DNA from: Pseudomonas fluorescens
GTDB lineage: Bacteria > Pseudomonadota > Gammaproteobacteria > Pseudomonadales > Pseudomonadaceae
NCBI RefSeq assembly: GCF_900215245.1
Contig: NZ_LT907842.1
Location: forward strand, 2,480,001-2,544,000
Reading direction: 5' to 3'
Length of the DNA: 64,000 nt
Position numbers and translations under genes: made by a program. Position 1 is the first letter of the stretch. Each line of letters starts with the position of its first letter. Shown one piece after another: positions 28,213 to 36,493 of this stretch. The notes beneath the pieces are model-generated. The model had not been told where the DNA came from. It searched no databases and saw only the letters and a program-made list of their open reading frames with translations.

Positions 28213-28692
28213 TTACCGATGACGGTAATGATGTTTGTTCTTGCGATGCCCATAAGCATGGCCGCGGCCGCGATGGTCGTCACGGTCATAACGACGGTTG
28301 TCCCGCCCGCGATACCGACGGTCTTCGTCATCGCTCTTGTTGCCCATGTAGTTGCCCAGAGCGCCGCCCGCACCACCGCCAGCGGCTGCGCCGATCAGGC
28401 TGCCCGTGCTGCCACCCATGCTGCGGCCCACCACGTTGCCACCGGCCGCGCCCAAGGCGCCACCGATAGCGGCTTCGCCACGGCTGCGTTTGTCGGCACC
28501 CACCGCACTGCCACCCGCGCCACCCAGGGCTGCGCCGATGGCCGAGCCGGTGTTACCCCCCATCTGCTGGCCGACAACTGAACCTAAAACCCCGCCCAAT
28601 GCGCCGCCCACACCGGCTTCGGTGGTGCCACCGGCCATGGCTGCGCCACTGACCAGGCCAAGGGACAACAAGAGAATCGAGGAGAACTTCAT
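28213..28692 (-). CDS. Glycine-zipper envelope protein with His/Arg-rich tail
   Basis: 159-residue exported protein. A signal peptide (MKFSSILLLSLGLVSGAAMA) is followed by four glycine-zipper segments (GxxxG spacing, such as GGALGGVLGSVVGQQMGG) over about 25-120. The Arg/Asp/His-rich tail (120-159) ends KHHYRHR. Glycine zippers insert in or line membranes, and the tail could bind metal or nucleic acid. Function unknown. The start is supported by a GAGG ribosome site. Confidence 0.7.
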   Translation of the reverse strand: MKFSSILLLSLGLVSGAAMAGGTTEAGVGGALGGVLGSVVGQQMGGNTGSAIGAALGGAGGSAVGADKRSRGEAAIGGALGAAGGNVVGRSMGGSTGSLIGAAAGGGAGGALGNYMGNKSDDEDRRYRGRDNRRYDRDDHRGRGHAYGHRKNKHHYRHR

Positions 28693-28880
28693 AGAGAAAC
28701 CTCAGGAGGATGACGGCGCGATCCTGAGGTTGTATCGAGACGCTGACAATCGAAAACCGACCAGTGGTACAGGTTGTATACAATTTTCTAAGTTGCTGTT
28801 TTGTATGGGGAACTTAAGCAGTTTTTGCGAGTCTTTAACTACTTCGGAACGGCCGCTTTTATGCAAAAGCGGCCTTTTTT
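28693..28880 (+). ncRNA. Possible small RNA ending in a strong terminator
   Basis: No open frame feeds the strong plus-strand terminator at 28851-28880: stem GGCCGCTTTT/AAAAGCGGCC with an ATGC loop and six T. The glycine-zipper gene reads away from it and the FdhF-like gene converges on it. A perfect palindrome TTGTATACAA (28774-28783) lies upstream and could be an operator or promoter part. A transcript of roughly 60-150 nt is inferred; its 5' end and family are unknown. Confidence 0.35.
28851..28880 (+). terminator. Rho-independent terminator without an upstream ORF
   Basis: Perfect 10-bp stem (28851-28860 with 28865-28874), 4-base loop, then TTTTTT. There is a T-run only in the plus direction. 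Confidence 0.85.
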
Positions 28881-28944
28881 GTGCCTCGCAAAAAGTCGGT
28901 GTGACGGCTCGTCACAACCGGCCCGCACACCACAACACGCCCAA

Positions 28945-31293
28945 TCAGGCCGAGCGCGCCATGATCAAACCGGTCGCGCTGGCCGCCTCCAATCGAATCG
29001 CCACAAATTTCGACGTCGGTGTATGGCTGCCATCCCCGGTGCTTTCCAGCGGCACCAGCGGGTTCACTTCCGGGTAATAAGCGGCGGCCTGGCCTGCCGG
29101 GATATCGAATGCCAGCAGGGTGAAGCCCTTCACGCGGCGCTCCCGGCCATCTTCCCAAAGCGACACGATGTCGGCTTTCTGCCCCGGCTTGAAGCCCAGG
29201 CGGATGATGTCGGCCTCGTTGACGAACAGCACGTCACGCTGGCCCTTGACCCCACGGTAGCGGTCATCCAGGCCATAAATGGTGGTGTTGTACTGATCGT
29301 GGGAGCGCATTGATTGCATGATCAGGTCCGGCACCCGGCCCGTGGCATGGGTGCGTTCGTGGATCAGGTCTTTGGGCAACACGTTCGGGCGGAAGTTGGC
29401 GCGGCCCGAGGGGGTGTTCCAGCGGCGTGCGCCGGCAGCGTTGCCCAGGTAGAAGCCGCCGGGGTGTTTGATCTTCTCGTTGAAGTCCTTGAAGCCTGGA
29501 ATGGTGTCGGCGATCAGGTCGCGGATGCGCCCGTAGTCGGCCACCAGCCAGTTCCAGTCCACCGGTTTACTGCCCAGGGTCGCGGCGGCTATGCCCGCGA
29601 GGATGGCCGGCTCGGACTTCATCAATTTCGACAGCGGTTGCAGTTGGCCGTTAGAGCCGTGAACCATGCTGAACGAGTCCTCCACGGTGACGGCTTGCGG
29701 GCCATCGGCCTGGATATCAATGTCGGTACGCCCCAGGCACGGCAGGATCAGCGCGTCTTTGCCGTGCATCAGGTGGCTGCGGTTGAGCTTGGTGCTGATC
29801 TGCACGGTCAGGTCGCAGTTGCGCAGCGCTTCGAAGGTGCGCGGGCTGTCTGGCGTGGCTTGGGCGAAGTTACCGCCCAGGCCGATAAACACCTTGGCGC
29901 GACCTTCGAGCATGGCGTGGATGGCTTCCACCACGTTGTGGCCATTGTGGCGGGGCACCTGGAACTGGAAACGACGCTCCAGGGAATCAAGGAATGCCAC
30001 CGGTGGGCGTTCGTTGATGCCCATGGTGCGGTCGCCCTGCACGTTACTGTGGCCGCGCACCGGGCACAGGCCTGCGCCCGGGCGGCCGATGTTGCCGCGC
30101 AGCAGCATCAGGTTGGCGATTTCCTGGATGGTCGGCACCGAGTGGCGGTGCTGGGTGATGCCCATCGCCCAGCACATGATCACGTTCTTGCCTTTGGCGT
30201 ACATGCGCGCCGCTTGCTCAATCTCAACCAGGGTCAGGCCGGACTGCTCAACGATTTCATCCCACGAGGTGTCGTCGATCTGGCCGAGGTACTCCAGCAC
30301 ATTGGCCGTGTGTTCGTTGAGGAAGTCGTGGTCGAACACGGCCTCTTTGCCTTCGGCCTGGGCCTGGCGTTCCCACAGCAGCAGGAACTTGGCCATGCCG
30401 CGCAGGATGGCCATGTCGCCACCCAGCGCCGGGCGGAAGTACGCCGTGTTGGTCGGCTTGTCGCCGTTGGTGAGCATTTCCAGCGGGTGTTGTGGGTGCT
30501 GGAAGCGTTCCAGCCCGCGCTCTTTGAGTGGGTTGATGCACACCACCTGGGCACCGCGCTTCACCGCTTCACGCAGCGGTTCGAGCATGCGCGGGTGGTT
30601 AGTCCCTGGGTTCTGGCCCCAGACGAAAATCGCATCGGCATGCTCAAAGTCATCAAAGGTCACGGTGCCTTTGCCGACGCCCACGCTTTGCGCCAGGGCC
30701 ACGCCGCTGGCCTCGTGGCACATGTTCGAGCAATCCGGGAAGTTGTTGGTGCCATAGGCACGTACAAACAGCTGATACAGGTACGCGGCTTCGTTGCTGG
30801 CGCGGCCCGAGGTGTAGAACTCGGCCATGTCCGGGCTGGGCAAGGCGTTGAGGTGTTTGCCGACCAGGTCGAATGCCGCTTCCCAACTGATCGGCGTATA
30901 GCGATCGGTCTCGGCGTCATAGCGCATTGGCTCGGTCAGGCGGCCCTGGTACTCCAGCCAATAGTCGCTTTGCTCCAGCAGCGCAGTGACGCTGTGTTTG
31001 GCGAAGAATGCAGCATCCACACGGCGTTTGGTGGCTTCCCAGTTGACCGCCTTGGCGCCGTTTTCGCAGAACTTGACCACCCCGCTTTCTGGCGAGTCGC
31101 CCCACGCGCAGCCCGGGCAGTCAAAGCCGCCGTTCTGGTTGGTCTTGAGCATCATGCGCAGGTTTTTCAGCGCGTTGTCGCTGGTCAGCCAGGCCTGCGC
31201 CACGCTGATCAGTGCGCCCCAGCCGCCGGCCGGGCCTTTGTAGGGCTTGTAGCGCGGCTTCGGGGTTTCGTCGGCTTGGTGGTGCAGGCTCAT
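28945..31293 (-). CDS. FdhF/YdeP-family molybdopterin oxidoreductase
   Basis: 782-residue molybdenum-bis-MGD enzyme of the FdhF/YdeP (formate-dehydrogenase-H-like) family. The N-terminus has a short Cys cluster (DCPGCAWGDS plus later Cys) rather than the full four-Cys [4Fe-4S] motif of classical formate dehydrogenases. Molybdopterin-domain features include IFVWGQNPGTNHPRM and LRGNIGRPGAGLCPVRGHSNVQGDRTMG, with a C-terminal dinucleotide-binding domain. The start MSLHHQADE overlaps the fdhD stop (ATGA); an upstream in-frame start lies inside fdhD. The substrate may be formate or another small compound; not determinable. Confidence 0.88.
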   Translation of the reverse strand: MSLHHQADETPKPRYKPYKGPAGGWGALISVAQAWLTSDNALKNLRMMLKTNQNGGFDCPGCAWGDSPESGVVKFCENGAKAVNWEATKRRVDAAFFAKHSVTALLEQSDYWLEYQGRLTEPMRYDAETDRYTPISWEAAFDLVGKHLNALPSPDMAEFYTSGRASNEAAYLYQLFVRAYGTNNFPDCSNMCHEASGVALAQSVGVGKGTVTFDDFEHADAIFVWGQNPGTNHPRMLEPLREAVKRGAQVVCINPLKERGLERFQHPQHPLEMLTNGDKPTNTAYFRPALGGDMAILRGMAKFLLLWERQAQAEGKEAVFDHDFLNEHTANVLEYLGQIDDTSWDEIVEQSGLTLVEIEQAARMYAKGKNVIMCWAMGITQHRHSVPTIQEIANLMLLRGNIGRPGAGLCPVRGHSNVQGDRTMGINERPPVAFLDSLERRFQFQVPRHNGHNVVEAIHAMLEGRAKVFIGLGGNFAQATPDSPRTFEALRNCDLTVQISTKLNRSHLMHGKDALILPCLGRTDIDIQADGPQAVTVEDSFSMVHGSNGQLQPLSKLMKSEPAILAGIAAATLGSKPVDWNWLVADYGRIRDLIADTIPGFKDFNEKIKHPGGFYLGNAAGARRWNTPSGRANFRPNVLPKDLIHERTHATGRVPDLIMQSMRSHDQYNTTIYGLDDRYRGVKGQRDVLFVNEADIIRLGFKPGQKADIVSLWEDGRERRVKGFTLLAFDIPAGQAAAYYPEVNPLVPLESTGDGSHTPTSKFVAIRLEAASATGLIMARSA

Positions 31294-32129
31294 GGTTGGT
31301 TCTCCATCGCAGGGCTGTAGACCCGCGGCGCACTTTTCTGCGGCAGGTGGATGAGATTGAGGTTGTGGCGGCGGGCCCATTGCACGGCCAGGCCAGTAGG
31401 CGACGACAGGCTGACCAGGGTCTGGATGCCCGCGCGCAATACTTTCTGGATCAGTTCAAGGCTGCAGCGGCTGGTCACGATTGCCAGGCTGCCGTCGGTC
31501 GAAATCTTTTCGCGGATCAGCGCGCCGATCAGCTTATCGAGGGCGTTATGCCGGCCGATGTCTTCACGGCCCATCAGCAACTCGCCTTGGTTGTTCATAA
31601 ATACCGCCGCGTGCACGGCGCCGCTGTACTGGCCCAGGGGTTGGAACGCGCTGATGCGCTGGCGCAGGCCGTCGAGCCATTCGGCGGGCGGCAACGGTGC
31701 GCCGGGCAACACCTGAAGGTCTGGCAACGCTTGTTCCACTGCCTCCACACCGCACAAACCACAGCCGCTGGTGCCCGCCAATTGGCGGCGCTGCTGCTTG
31801 AGGTTCCAGAAGGCACGGCTGGAGATCTGAACCTGGGCGTATTGGGCTGAACCCGAACCGCTGAGTTTCAGATCATAAATGTCGCTAACGTCGGCAATAA
31901 TGCCGCTGCCGATGCTGAAACCGACGATGAAGTCTTCCAGATCCGTCGGCGTCACCAGCATCACGGCCTGGCTGATGTCGTTATACGCAATCGCTAACGC
32001 CACTTCTTCCGCCAAGGCCGTGCTGGCGACTTCAGTGTGTTGCAGGTTGCAAAACTGGTAGCTCTGACTGGCGGCGGGCGCGGGCGTTTCAGGGGCAGGC
32101 GCCGCGCAGACTGGGCGCTTGGCTTCCAT
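31290..32129 (-). CDS. fdhD: Sulfurtransferase FdhD
   Basis: 279-residue FdhD, which passes sulfur from IscS to the molybdenum cofactor of formate-dehydrogenase-type enzymes. The conserved CGLCGVEAV motif supplies the sulfur-carrying cysteines, and MGREDIGRHNALDKLIG is typical of the family. Overlap with the downstream FdhF-type gene indicates that it matures that enzyme. Confidence 0.94.
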   Translation of the reverse strand: MEAKRPVCAAPAPETPAPAASQSYQFCNLQHTEVASTALAEEVALAIAYNDISQAVMLVTPTDLEDFIVGFSIGSGIIADVSDIYDLKLSGSGSAQYAQVQISSRAFWNLKQQRRQLAGTSGCGLCGVEAVEQALPDLQVLPGAPLPPAEWLDGLRQRISAFQPLGQYSGAVHAAVFMNNQGELLMGREDIGRHNALDKLIGALIREKISTDGSLAIVTSRCSLELIQKVLRAGIQTLVSLSSPTGLAVQWARRHNLNLIHLPQKSAPRVYSPAMENQP

Positions 32130-32226
32130 GGTGCAGTACCACCGGGGGATTGATCAGTGTTTAGACTAGGCGCGACAAAGCGTCGCGTCTAATTGCCAGT
32201 ACTGATCTACCGATAGATGGCGTCGA

Positions 32227-33114
32227 TCAAGGTTCGATTTGCGATTTTTGAAACAGCGCGAAACAGGCTTCGGCCAAGGCGGACCGGGGCGCGCTGCGGC
32301 GCATGATCAGCCCCAGTCGCGCCAGGGTATGAGCATCTTCAATGGGTTGCAGGCGCAGGTGTTCGGTCAGGGCGTCGAGGCCACCGTCCAGCGGCATCAC
32401 GGCGCAGCACAGGCCGCCGTGCACGGCTTGTAACAATTGATGCACCGCATCGGTTTGTAACAACGGCTGTGGGTTGAGCCCGCGGCTGTGGAAGTTGTGG
32501 TCGATGGACTGACGAAAGTGCATGCCGCTGGTGAGCATGCCCAGCGGCAATTCGATCAGTGCTTCCCAGCTCAACGGTTTTTCGCCAAAGCTGAAAAAGC
32601 GCTGGTCGTAGAGCAGGCCCATGCGGGTTTCGCCCAGCGCCAGCGAGTCGAAGCGCTCGTTGTCGAGGCGCTCCAGATACGACACGCCGAGGTCCAGGCG
32701 ATTGCTCGCCAGTTGTTCGAGGATTTGTTCGGAGCTTAACGCCGAGAGCTCAAAGCGCAGGTTTGGGTGGGCTTTGTGCAGTTGCTGCATCAATGCCAGC
32801 GGATCGAAGCTCGACAGCGGCACCACGCCCAGGCGCAACGTACCCACGAGGTTGCCGCGACAGGCCGCCGCTTCGGCCTGCAAGCCGTCATAGGCCGCCA
32901 GCACGGTGCGTGCCCATGCCAGCACGCGCTCGCCCGGCGCGGTGAAGCCTTCAAAGCGTTGGCCACGGTTGACCAGTTGCAAGTCCAGTTCATCTTCGAG
33001 GTTGCGCAGGCGCATCGACAGGGTCGGCTGAGTGATATGGCAACGCGCGGCCGCCTGGCCAAAATGCCGGGTTTCGTCGAGGGCGATGAGGAATTTCAAC
33101 TGTTTGATGTCCAT
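32227..33114 (-). CDS. LysR-family transcriptional regulator
   Basis: 295-residue LysR regulator. The N-terminal winged helix-turn-helix (about 1-60; MDIKQLKFLIALDETRHFGQ, then SMRLRNLEDELDLQLV) is followed by an effector-binding domain. The start at MDIKQLK was chosen over an in-frame codon 33 residues upstream, because LysR proteins begin there. It lies 97 bp upstream of fdhD in the same direction and divergent from the BON-LysM gene, so it may regulate either; this is inference. Confidence 0.9.
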   Translation of the reverse strand: MDIKQLKFLIALDETRHFGQAAARCHITQPTLSMRLRNLEDELDLQLVNRGQRFEGFTAPGERVLAWARTVLAAYDGLQAEAAACRGNLVGTLRLGVVPLSSFDPLALMQQLHKAHPNLRFELSALSSEQILEQLASNRLDLGVSYLERLDNERFDSLALGETRMGLLYDQRFFSFGEKPLSWEALIELPLGMLTSGMHFRQSIDHNFHSRGLNPQPLLQTDAVHQLLQAVHGGLCCAVMPLDGGLDALTEHLRLQPIEDAHTLARLGLIMRRSAPRSALAEACFALFQKSQIEP

Positions 33115-33242
33115 CTTCGCTCCGGGCTTATACCAATGGCGTGGGATTCTAGCGCGTTTGGGTCTTTGGTCGGCTGGAACCCAAGTCTGCGGGATTGGTC
33201 TAGTCTTTGGCATCTGGAAATCAAACCCAAGGAGAGCACACC

Positions 33243-33683
33243 ATGAGTCTTTTTAGTTTCGTGAAAGAAGCAGGCGAAAAGCTGATCGATCTGTTGACGC
33301 CGGGTAACGCTAACGCCAGCGATGAGTTGAAAAAGCATATCGAAGCAGTAGGGCTGGGTAACCCTAACGTTCACGCCACCGTGGACGGTGACAAGGTGAC
33401 GATCACGGGTGAAGTCGCCAGCCAGGAAGAGAAAGAAAAAATCCTTCTGGCGGCGGGCAATATTGCCGGTGTAGCCACTGTCGATGACCAGATTACCGTC
33501 TCCGGCCCTGTCGTCGCCGCCGCCCGTTTTGTGGTGGTGAAAAAGGGCGACACCCTGAGTGCGATTTCCCTGGCGGTGTATGGCAACGCCAACCAGTACA
33601 ACAAAATCTTCGAGGCCAACAAGCCGCTGCTCAAAGATGTGAACAAAATTTACCCAGGGCAGACGCTGCGTATTCCTGAGTAA
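33243..33683 (+). CDS. BON-LysM protein (Kbp/YgaU-like)
   Basis: 146-residue protein. A BON domain (about 20-85; VHATVDGDKVTITGEVASQEEK) is followed by a C-terminal LysM domain (about 97-146; FVVVKKGDTLSAISLAVYG..YPGQTLRIP). This is the arrangement of the E. coli potassium-binding protein Kbp, a cytoplasmic K+ sensor without a signal peptide. AAGGAG ribosome site upstream of the chosen ATG. A REP doublet follows. Confidence 0.87.
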   Translation: MSLFSFVKEAGEKLIDLLTPGNANASDELKKHIEAVGLGNPNVHATVDGDKVTITGEVASQEEKEKILLAAGNIAGVATVDDQITVSGPVVAAARFVVVKKGDTLSAISLAVYGNANQYNKIFEANKPLLKDVNKIYPGQTLRIPE

Positions 33684-33698
33684 CACTCGAAACAAAAA

Positions 33699-33790
33699 GG
33701 TGGGAGCGGGCTTGCTCGCGAATGCGGTGAATCAGTTAACACATCCAGTGGCTGACACACTGCTTTCGCGAGCGACCCCGCTCCCACCTT
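33699..33790. repeat. REP doublet
   Basis: GGTGGGAGCGGGCTTGCTCGCG and an inverse half (TCGCGAGCGACCCCGCTCCCACC) in which CAAGC has become CGACC. Lies between the convergent BON-LysM and YrfG-type genes. Confidence 0.85.
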
Positions 33791-33792
33791 GA

Positions 33793-34455
33793 TTACAGCC
33801 CGACAATGAGGTCCCGGTAATCGTCTACCGCCGCAAACTCCGCAGTATCCTTCGGCCCTTTCTGACTGTCCGGCGCTTTCACCGCAAGCAGATGCCCCAC
33901 GCCAAAATCCCGGGCACTGCGCAGGATCGGCAAGGTGTCGTCGATAAACAGGCTACGGGCCGGGTCGAAATGGATATCGGCATGCAGGGCATCCCAGAAC
34001 TGCGGGTTTTCCTTGGGGAAACCGTAGTCGTGAGAGCTGATCAGCCGCTCGAAATACGGCGCCAACTCAATACGTTCCAGTTTCAATGACAGCGAATCAC
34101 GATGAGCATTGGTGATCAGGATGACGCGTTTGCCGGCCCGTTTGACCGCTGCCAGAAACGTATCCGCATCCGCGCGCAAGGCGATCAGGTGGGCGGTTTC
34201 CAGCTTGAGCTCGCGCACCGGGATGTTCAGCTCCGTGCTCCAGAAATCCAGGCAATACCATTGCAACTGTCCGGCGTTACGCTCGAACAGTGGTTGCAAC
34301 TCCATCTCGGCCATGGCCCGGGTCACGCCGTGCAGCTCGGCGTAGCGCTGGGGCAGGTGCTCCATCCAGAAGTGGTTGTCGTAATGCAGGTCAAGCAAGG
34401 TGCCGTCCATGTCCAGCAGGACGGTGTCGATGGCGTGCCAGGGCAAAGAGGGCAT
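33793..34455 (-). CDS. yrfG: GMP/IMP nucleotidase YrfG-type HAD phosphatase
   Basis: 220-residue HAD-superfamily hydrolase. Motif I is LLDMDGTLLDL (about 14-24) with the nucleophile and acid/base Asp pair, motif II is LITNAHRDS, and motif IV is SLFIDDTLPIL. YrfG dephosphorylates purine mononucleotides (GMP, IMP). It diverges from nudE, another nucleotide-housekeeping gene, with an 87-bp shared promoter region. Confidence 0.85.
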   Translation of the reverse strand: MPSLPWHAIDTVLLDMDGTLLDLHYDNHFWMEHLPQRYAELHGVTRAMAEMELQPLFERNAGQLQWYCLDFWSTELNIPVRELKLETAHLIALRADADTFLAAVKRAGKRVILITNAHRDSLSLKLERIELAPYFERLISSHDYGFPKENPQFWDALHADIHFDPARSLFIDDTLPILRSARDFGVGHLLAVKAPDSQKGPKDTAEFAAVDDYRDLIVGL

Positions 34456-34542
34456 GGGGCGATCTCATGTAAGTAAAGATATCCGACACAAACAATCGGA
34501 AAAGCCACGGTATAGTAACCCGATCACGCCAAGGAGCCGCTT

Positions 34543-35109
34543 ATGCGCCAGAAACCCACCGTACTCGCCCGCGAAATAGTCGCCAGTAGCCGTTTGTTCC
34601 GCGTGGAGGAAGTGCAGCTGCGCTTTTCCAATGGCGTCGAACGAACCTACGAGCGCCTCGTAGGCCGCGGTGCCGGCTACGGCGCGGTGATGATCGTGGC
34701 GATGATCGACGAGGACCATGCGTTACTGGTGGAAGAATACTGTGGCGGTACTGACGAATATGAGTTGTCGTTACCCAAGGGCTTGATCGAACCCGGCGAA
34801 GACGTGCTGGCGGCAGCCGACCGCGAACTCAAGGAAGAAGCCGGCTATGGCGCGCGACAGTTGGAGCACATTACCGAGCTGTCGTTGTCGCCTGGCTATA
34901 TGAGCCAGAAAATCCAGGTGGTGCTGGCCACTGAACTGTACGAAGAGCGCCTCGAAGGCGATGAGCCCGAGCCGATGCGTGTGGACCGGGTCAACCTGCG
35001 CGAGTTGTCGCAGCTGGCGCAACACGAGCAGTTCAGCGAAGGCCGTGCCCTGGCGGCACTGTATCTGGTACGAGACCTGTTGACCCAGCGTGGAGCGTTT
35101 ACCGCATGA
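34543..35109 (+). CDS. nudE: ADP-compounds Nudix hydrolase NudE
   Basis: 188-residue Nudix hydrolase cleaving ADP-ribose, NADH and diadenosine polyphosphates. The Nudix box GX5EX7REUXEEXGU runs from Gly80 (GLIEPGEDVLAAADRELKEE) to Gly101, with metal ligands in the RELKEE segment. AAGGAG ribosome site before the ATG. Its stop overlaps the cysQ ATG (ATGA), pairing two nucleotide-scavenging enzymes. Confidence 0.92.
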   Translation: MRQKPTVLAREIVASSRLFRVEEVQLRFSNGVERTYERLVGRGAGYGAVMIVAMIDEDHALLVEEYCGGTDEYELSLPKGLIEPGEDVLAAADRELKEEAGYGARQLEHITELSLSPGYMSQKIQVVLATELYEERLEGDEPEPMRVDRVNLRELSQLAQHEQFSEGRALAALYLVRDLLTQRGAFTA

Positions 35110-35942
35110 GCGAACTGTTTTTAGGGCACCCGTATATTGCCCCTGTGATTGAGCTGGCTCGCCAGGCGGGTGAAGTGATTCTGCCGTTCTGGCGCGCCGA
35201 TGTGGCGGTCACCGCCAAGTCGGATGATTCGCCGGTGACGGCGGCAGACCTGGCCGCTCACCATCTGATCCTGGCGGGCCTTACCGCACTCGATCCGAGC
35301 ATCCCGGTGCTGTCCGAAGAAGATGCTGATATCGACCAGAGCGTGCGTGCCGGCTGGCAGCGCTGGTGGTTGGTGGACCCGCTGGATGGCACCAAGGAGT
35401 TTATCTCCGGCAGTGAAGAGTTCACCGTCAACATTGCGTTGATCGAGCAAGGCCGTGTGGTGTTCGGTGTGGTGTCGATGCCGACCAGTGGCCGTTGCTA
35501 CTTCGGTGGCGCCGGGCTGGGTGCGTGGCGTTCCGATGTGAATGACGCGCCCAAGCAGATTCAGGTGCGTGAAGCACCGGCGGCGGGCGAGTCCTTTACC
35601 GTGGTTGCCAGCCGGCGCCATTCCAGCCCTGAACAGGAACGCCTGCTCGACGGTTTGAGTGAAGGGCTTGGCGCATTGAAACTGGCAAATATCGGCAGCT
35701 CGCTGAAGTTCTGCCTGTTGGCCGAAGGCAGCGCCGATTGCTACCCGCGCCTGGCGCCGACGTCGCAATGGGACACCGCTGCAGCCCAGGGCGTGCTGGA
35801 AGGCGCCGGGGGCGAGGTGCTGGAATTGAGCGGCGAGCCGTTCAGCTATCCGGCACGGGCTTCATTGTTGAACCCATTCTTCTTGGCGCTGCCGGCGAAG
35901 GCTGCGTGGCGCGAGCGATTGCTGACCCTGGCTCGTTCTTAA
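35106..35942 (+). CDS. cysQ: 3'(2'),5'-bisphosphate nucleotidase CysQ
   Basis: 278-residue inositol-monophosphatase-fold enzyme that removes the 3'-phosphate of PAP, the by-product of sulfate assimilation. Metal-site motifs are SEEDADID and WLVDPLDGTKEF near 72-102, plus the later WDTAAAQGVLEGAGG. Translationally coupled to nudE. A perfect palindrome with a T-rich tail follows. Confidence 0.93.
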   Translation: MSELFLGHPYIAPVIELARQAGEVILPFWRADVAVTAKSDDSPVTAADLAAHHLILAGLTALDPSIPVLSEEDADIDQSVRAGWQRWWLVDPLDGTKEFISGSEEFTVNIALIEQGRVVFGVVSMPTSGRCYFGGAGLGAWRSDVNDAPKQIQVREAPAAGESFTVVASRRHSSPEQERLLDGLSEGLGALKLANIGSSLKFCLLAEGSADCYPRLAPTSQWDTAAAQGVLEGAGGEVLELSGEPFSYPARASLLNPFFLALPAKAAWRERLLTLARS

Positions 35943-35960
35943 GGCCCCTAAAAAAATCAA

Positions 35961-35999
35961 AATGTGGGAGCTGGCAAGCCAGCTCCCACATTGGTTTTT
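35961..35999 (+). terminator. Palindromic REP-derived terminator after cysQ
   Basis: A perfect 15-bp inverted repeat, AATGTGGGAGCTGGC and GCCAGCTCCCACATT, with only AA between, followed by GGTTTTT. The arms combine two REP heads and no spacer. Six A upstream make it bidirectional, so it may also end the convergent thioesterase transcript. Confidence 0.75.
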
Positions 36000-36011
36000 G
36001 TGTGGTGGCTA

Positions 36012-36467
36012 TCAGCGGTGCAAGACGTAGTGGCCGGTGAAGGTCACGGCTCTTTCTTCACTGCGTTCATTGACGATCCACGTCTCCAGCGTCAACCGCG
36101 CCCGGCCGTAGCGCTTGTACGTCGCCAAAAACCGCTTCCACACCTTATCTTCCGGCGCCGGGCACACCACGGTCGCATCCCGCGTGACCGGCAGCGGATA
36201 ACTGATCTGCCCTTCCTGAATCACGATATGCCCGTCTTCAATGCCTGCTTCGCGCAGTTTCAAGTGCAGCCAACCCCAACCCGCCAGCACGGCGCCGCAA
36301 TAGAGGCTGCCGCCAAACATCGTGCTCTTGTGGTTGATATTGGCCTGCAAGGGCAGGTGCAGTTGCAGTTGGTCGTGCTGCCAGTCGAGCACCTTGAGGC
36401 CCATCTCCCGGGTGAGGGGGATGTCGTGATGAAGGATCGATTCCAGGTAACGGCTGTCGCGGCTCAT
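36012..36467 (-). CDS. YiiD C-terminal-type thioesterase
   Basis: 151-residue hotdog protein matching the C-terminal thioesterase domain of YiiD (YiiD_C family). The hotdog helix NHKSTMFGGSLYCGAVLAGW is visible. The ATG at 36467 has AGAGG six bases upstream; an alternative start at 36497 overlaps the dctD stop as ATGA. Either way it is the third gene of the dctB-dctD transcript, with no obvious link to dicarboxylate sensing. Confidence 0.82.
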   Translation of the reverse strand: MSRDSRYLESILHHDIPLTREMGLKVLDWQHDQLQLHLPLQANINHKSTMFGGSLYCGAVLAGWGWLHLKLREAGIEDGHIVIQEGQISYPLPVTRDATVVCPAPEDKVWKRFLATYKRYGRARLTLETWIVNERSEERAVTFTGHYVLHR

Positions 36468-36493
36468 GGCGGCCTCTTGGGCAGTGGGCAGGG

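Noticed and set aside
29314..31320. 668-codon frame opposite the FdhF-type gene
   Set aside because: Antisense shadow with His/Val-rich composition and no recognisable family.
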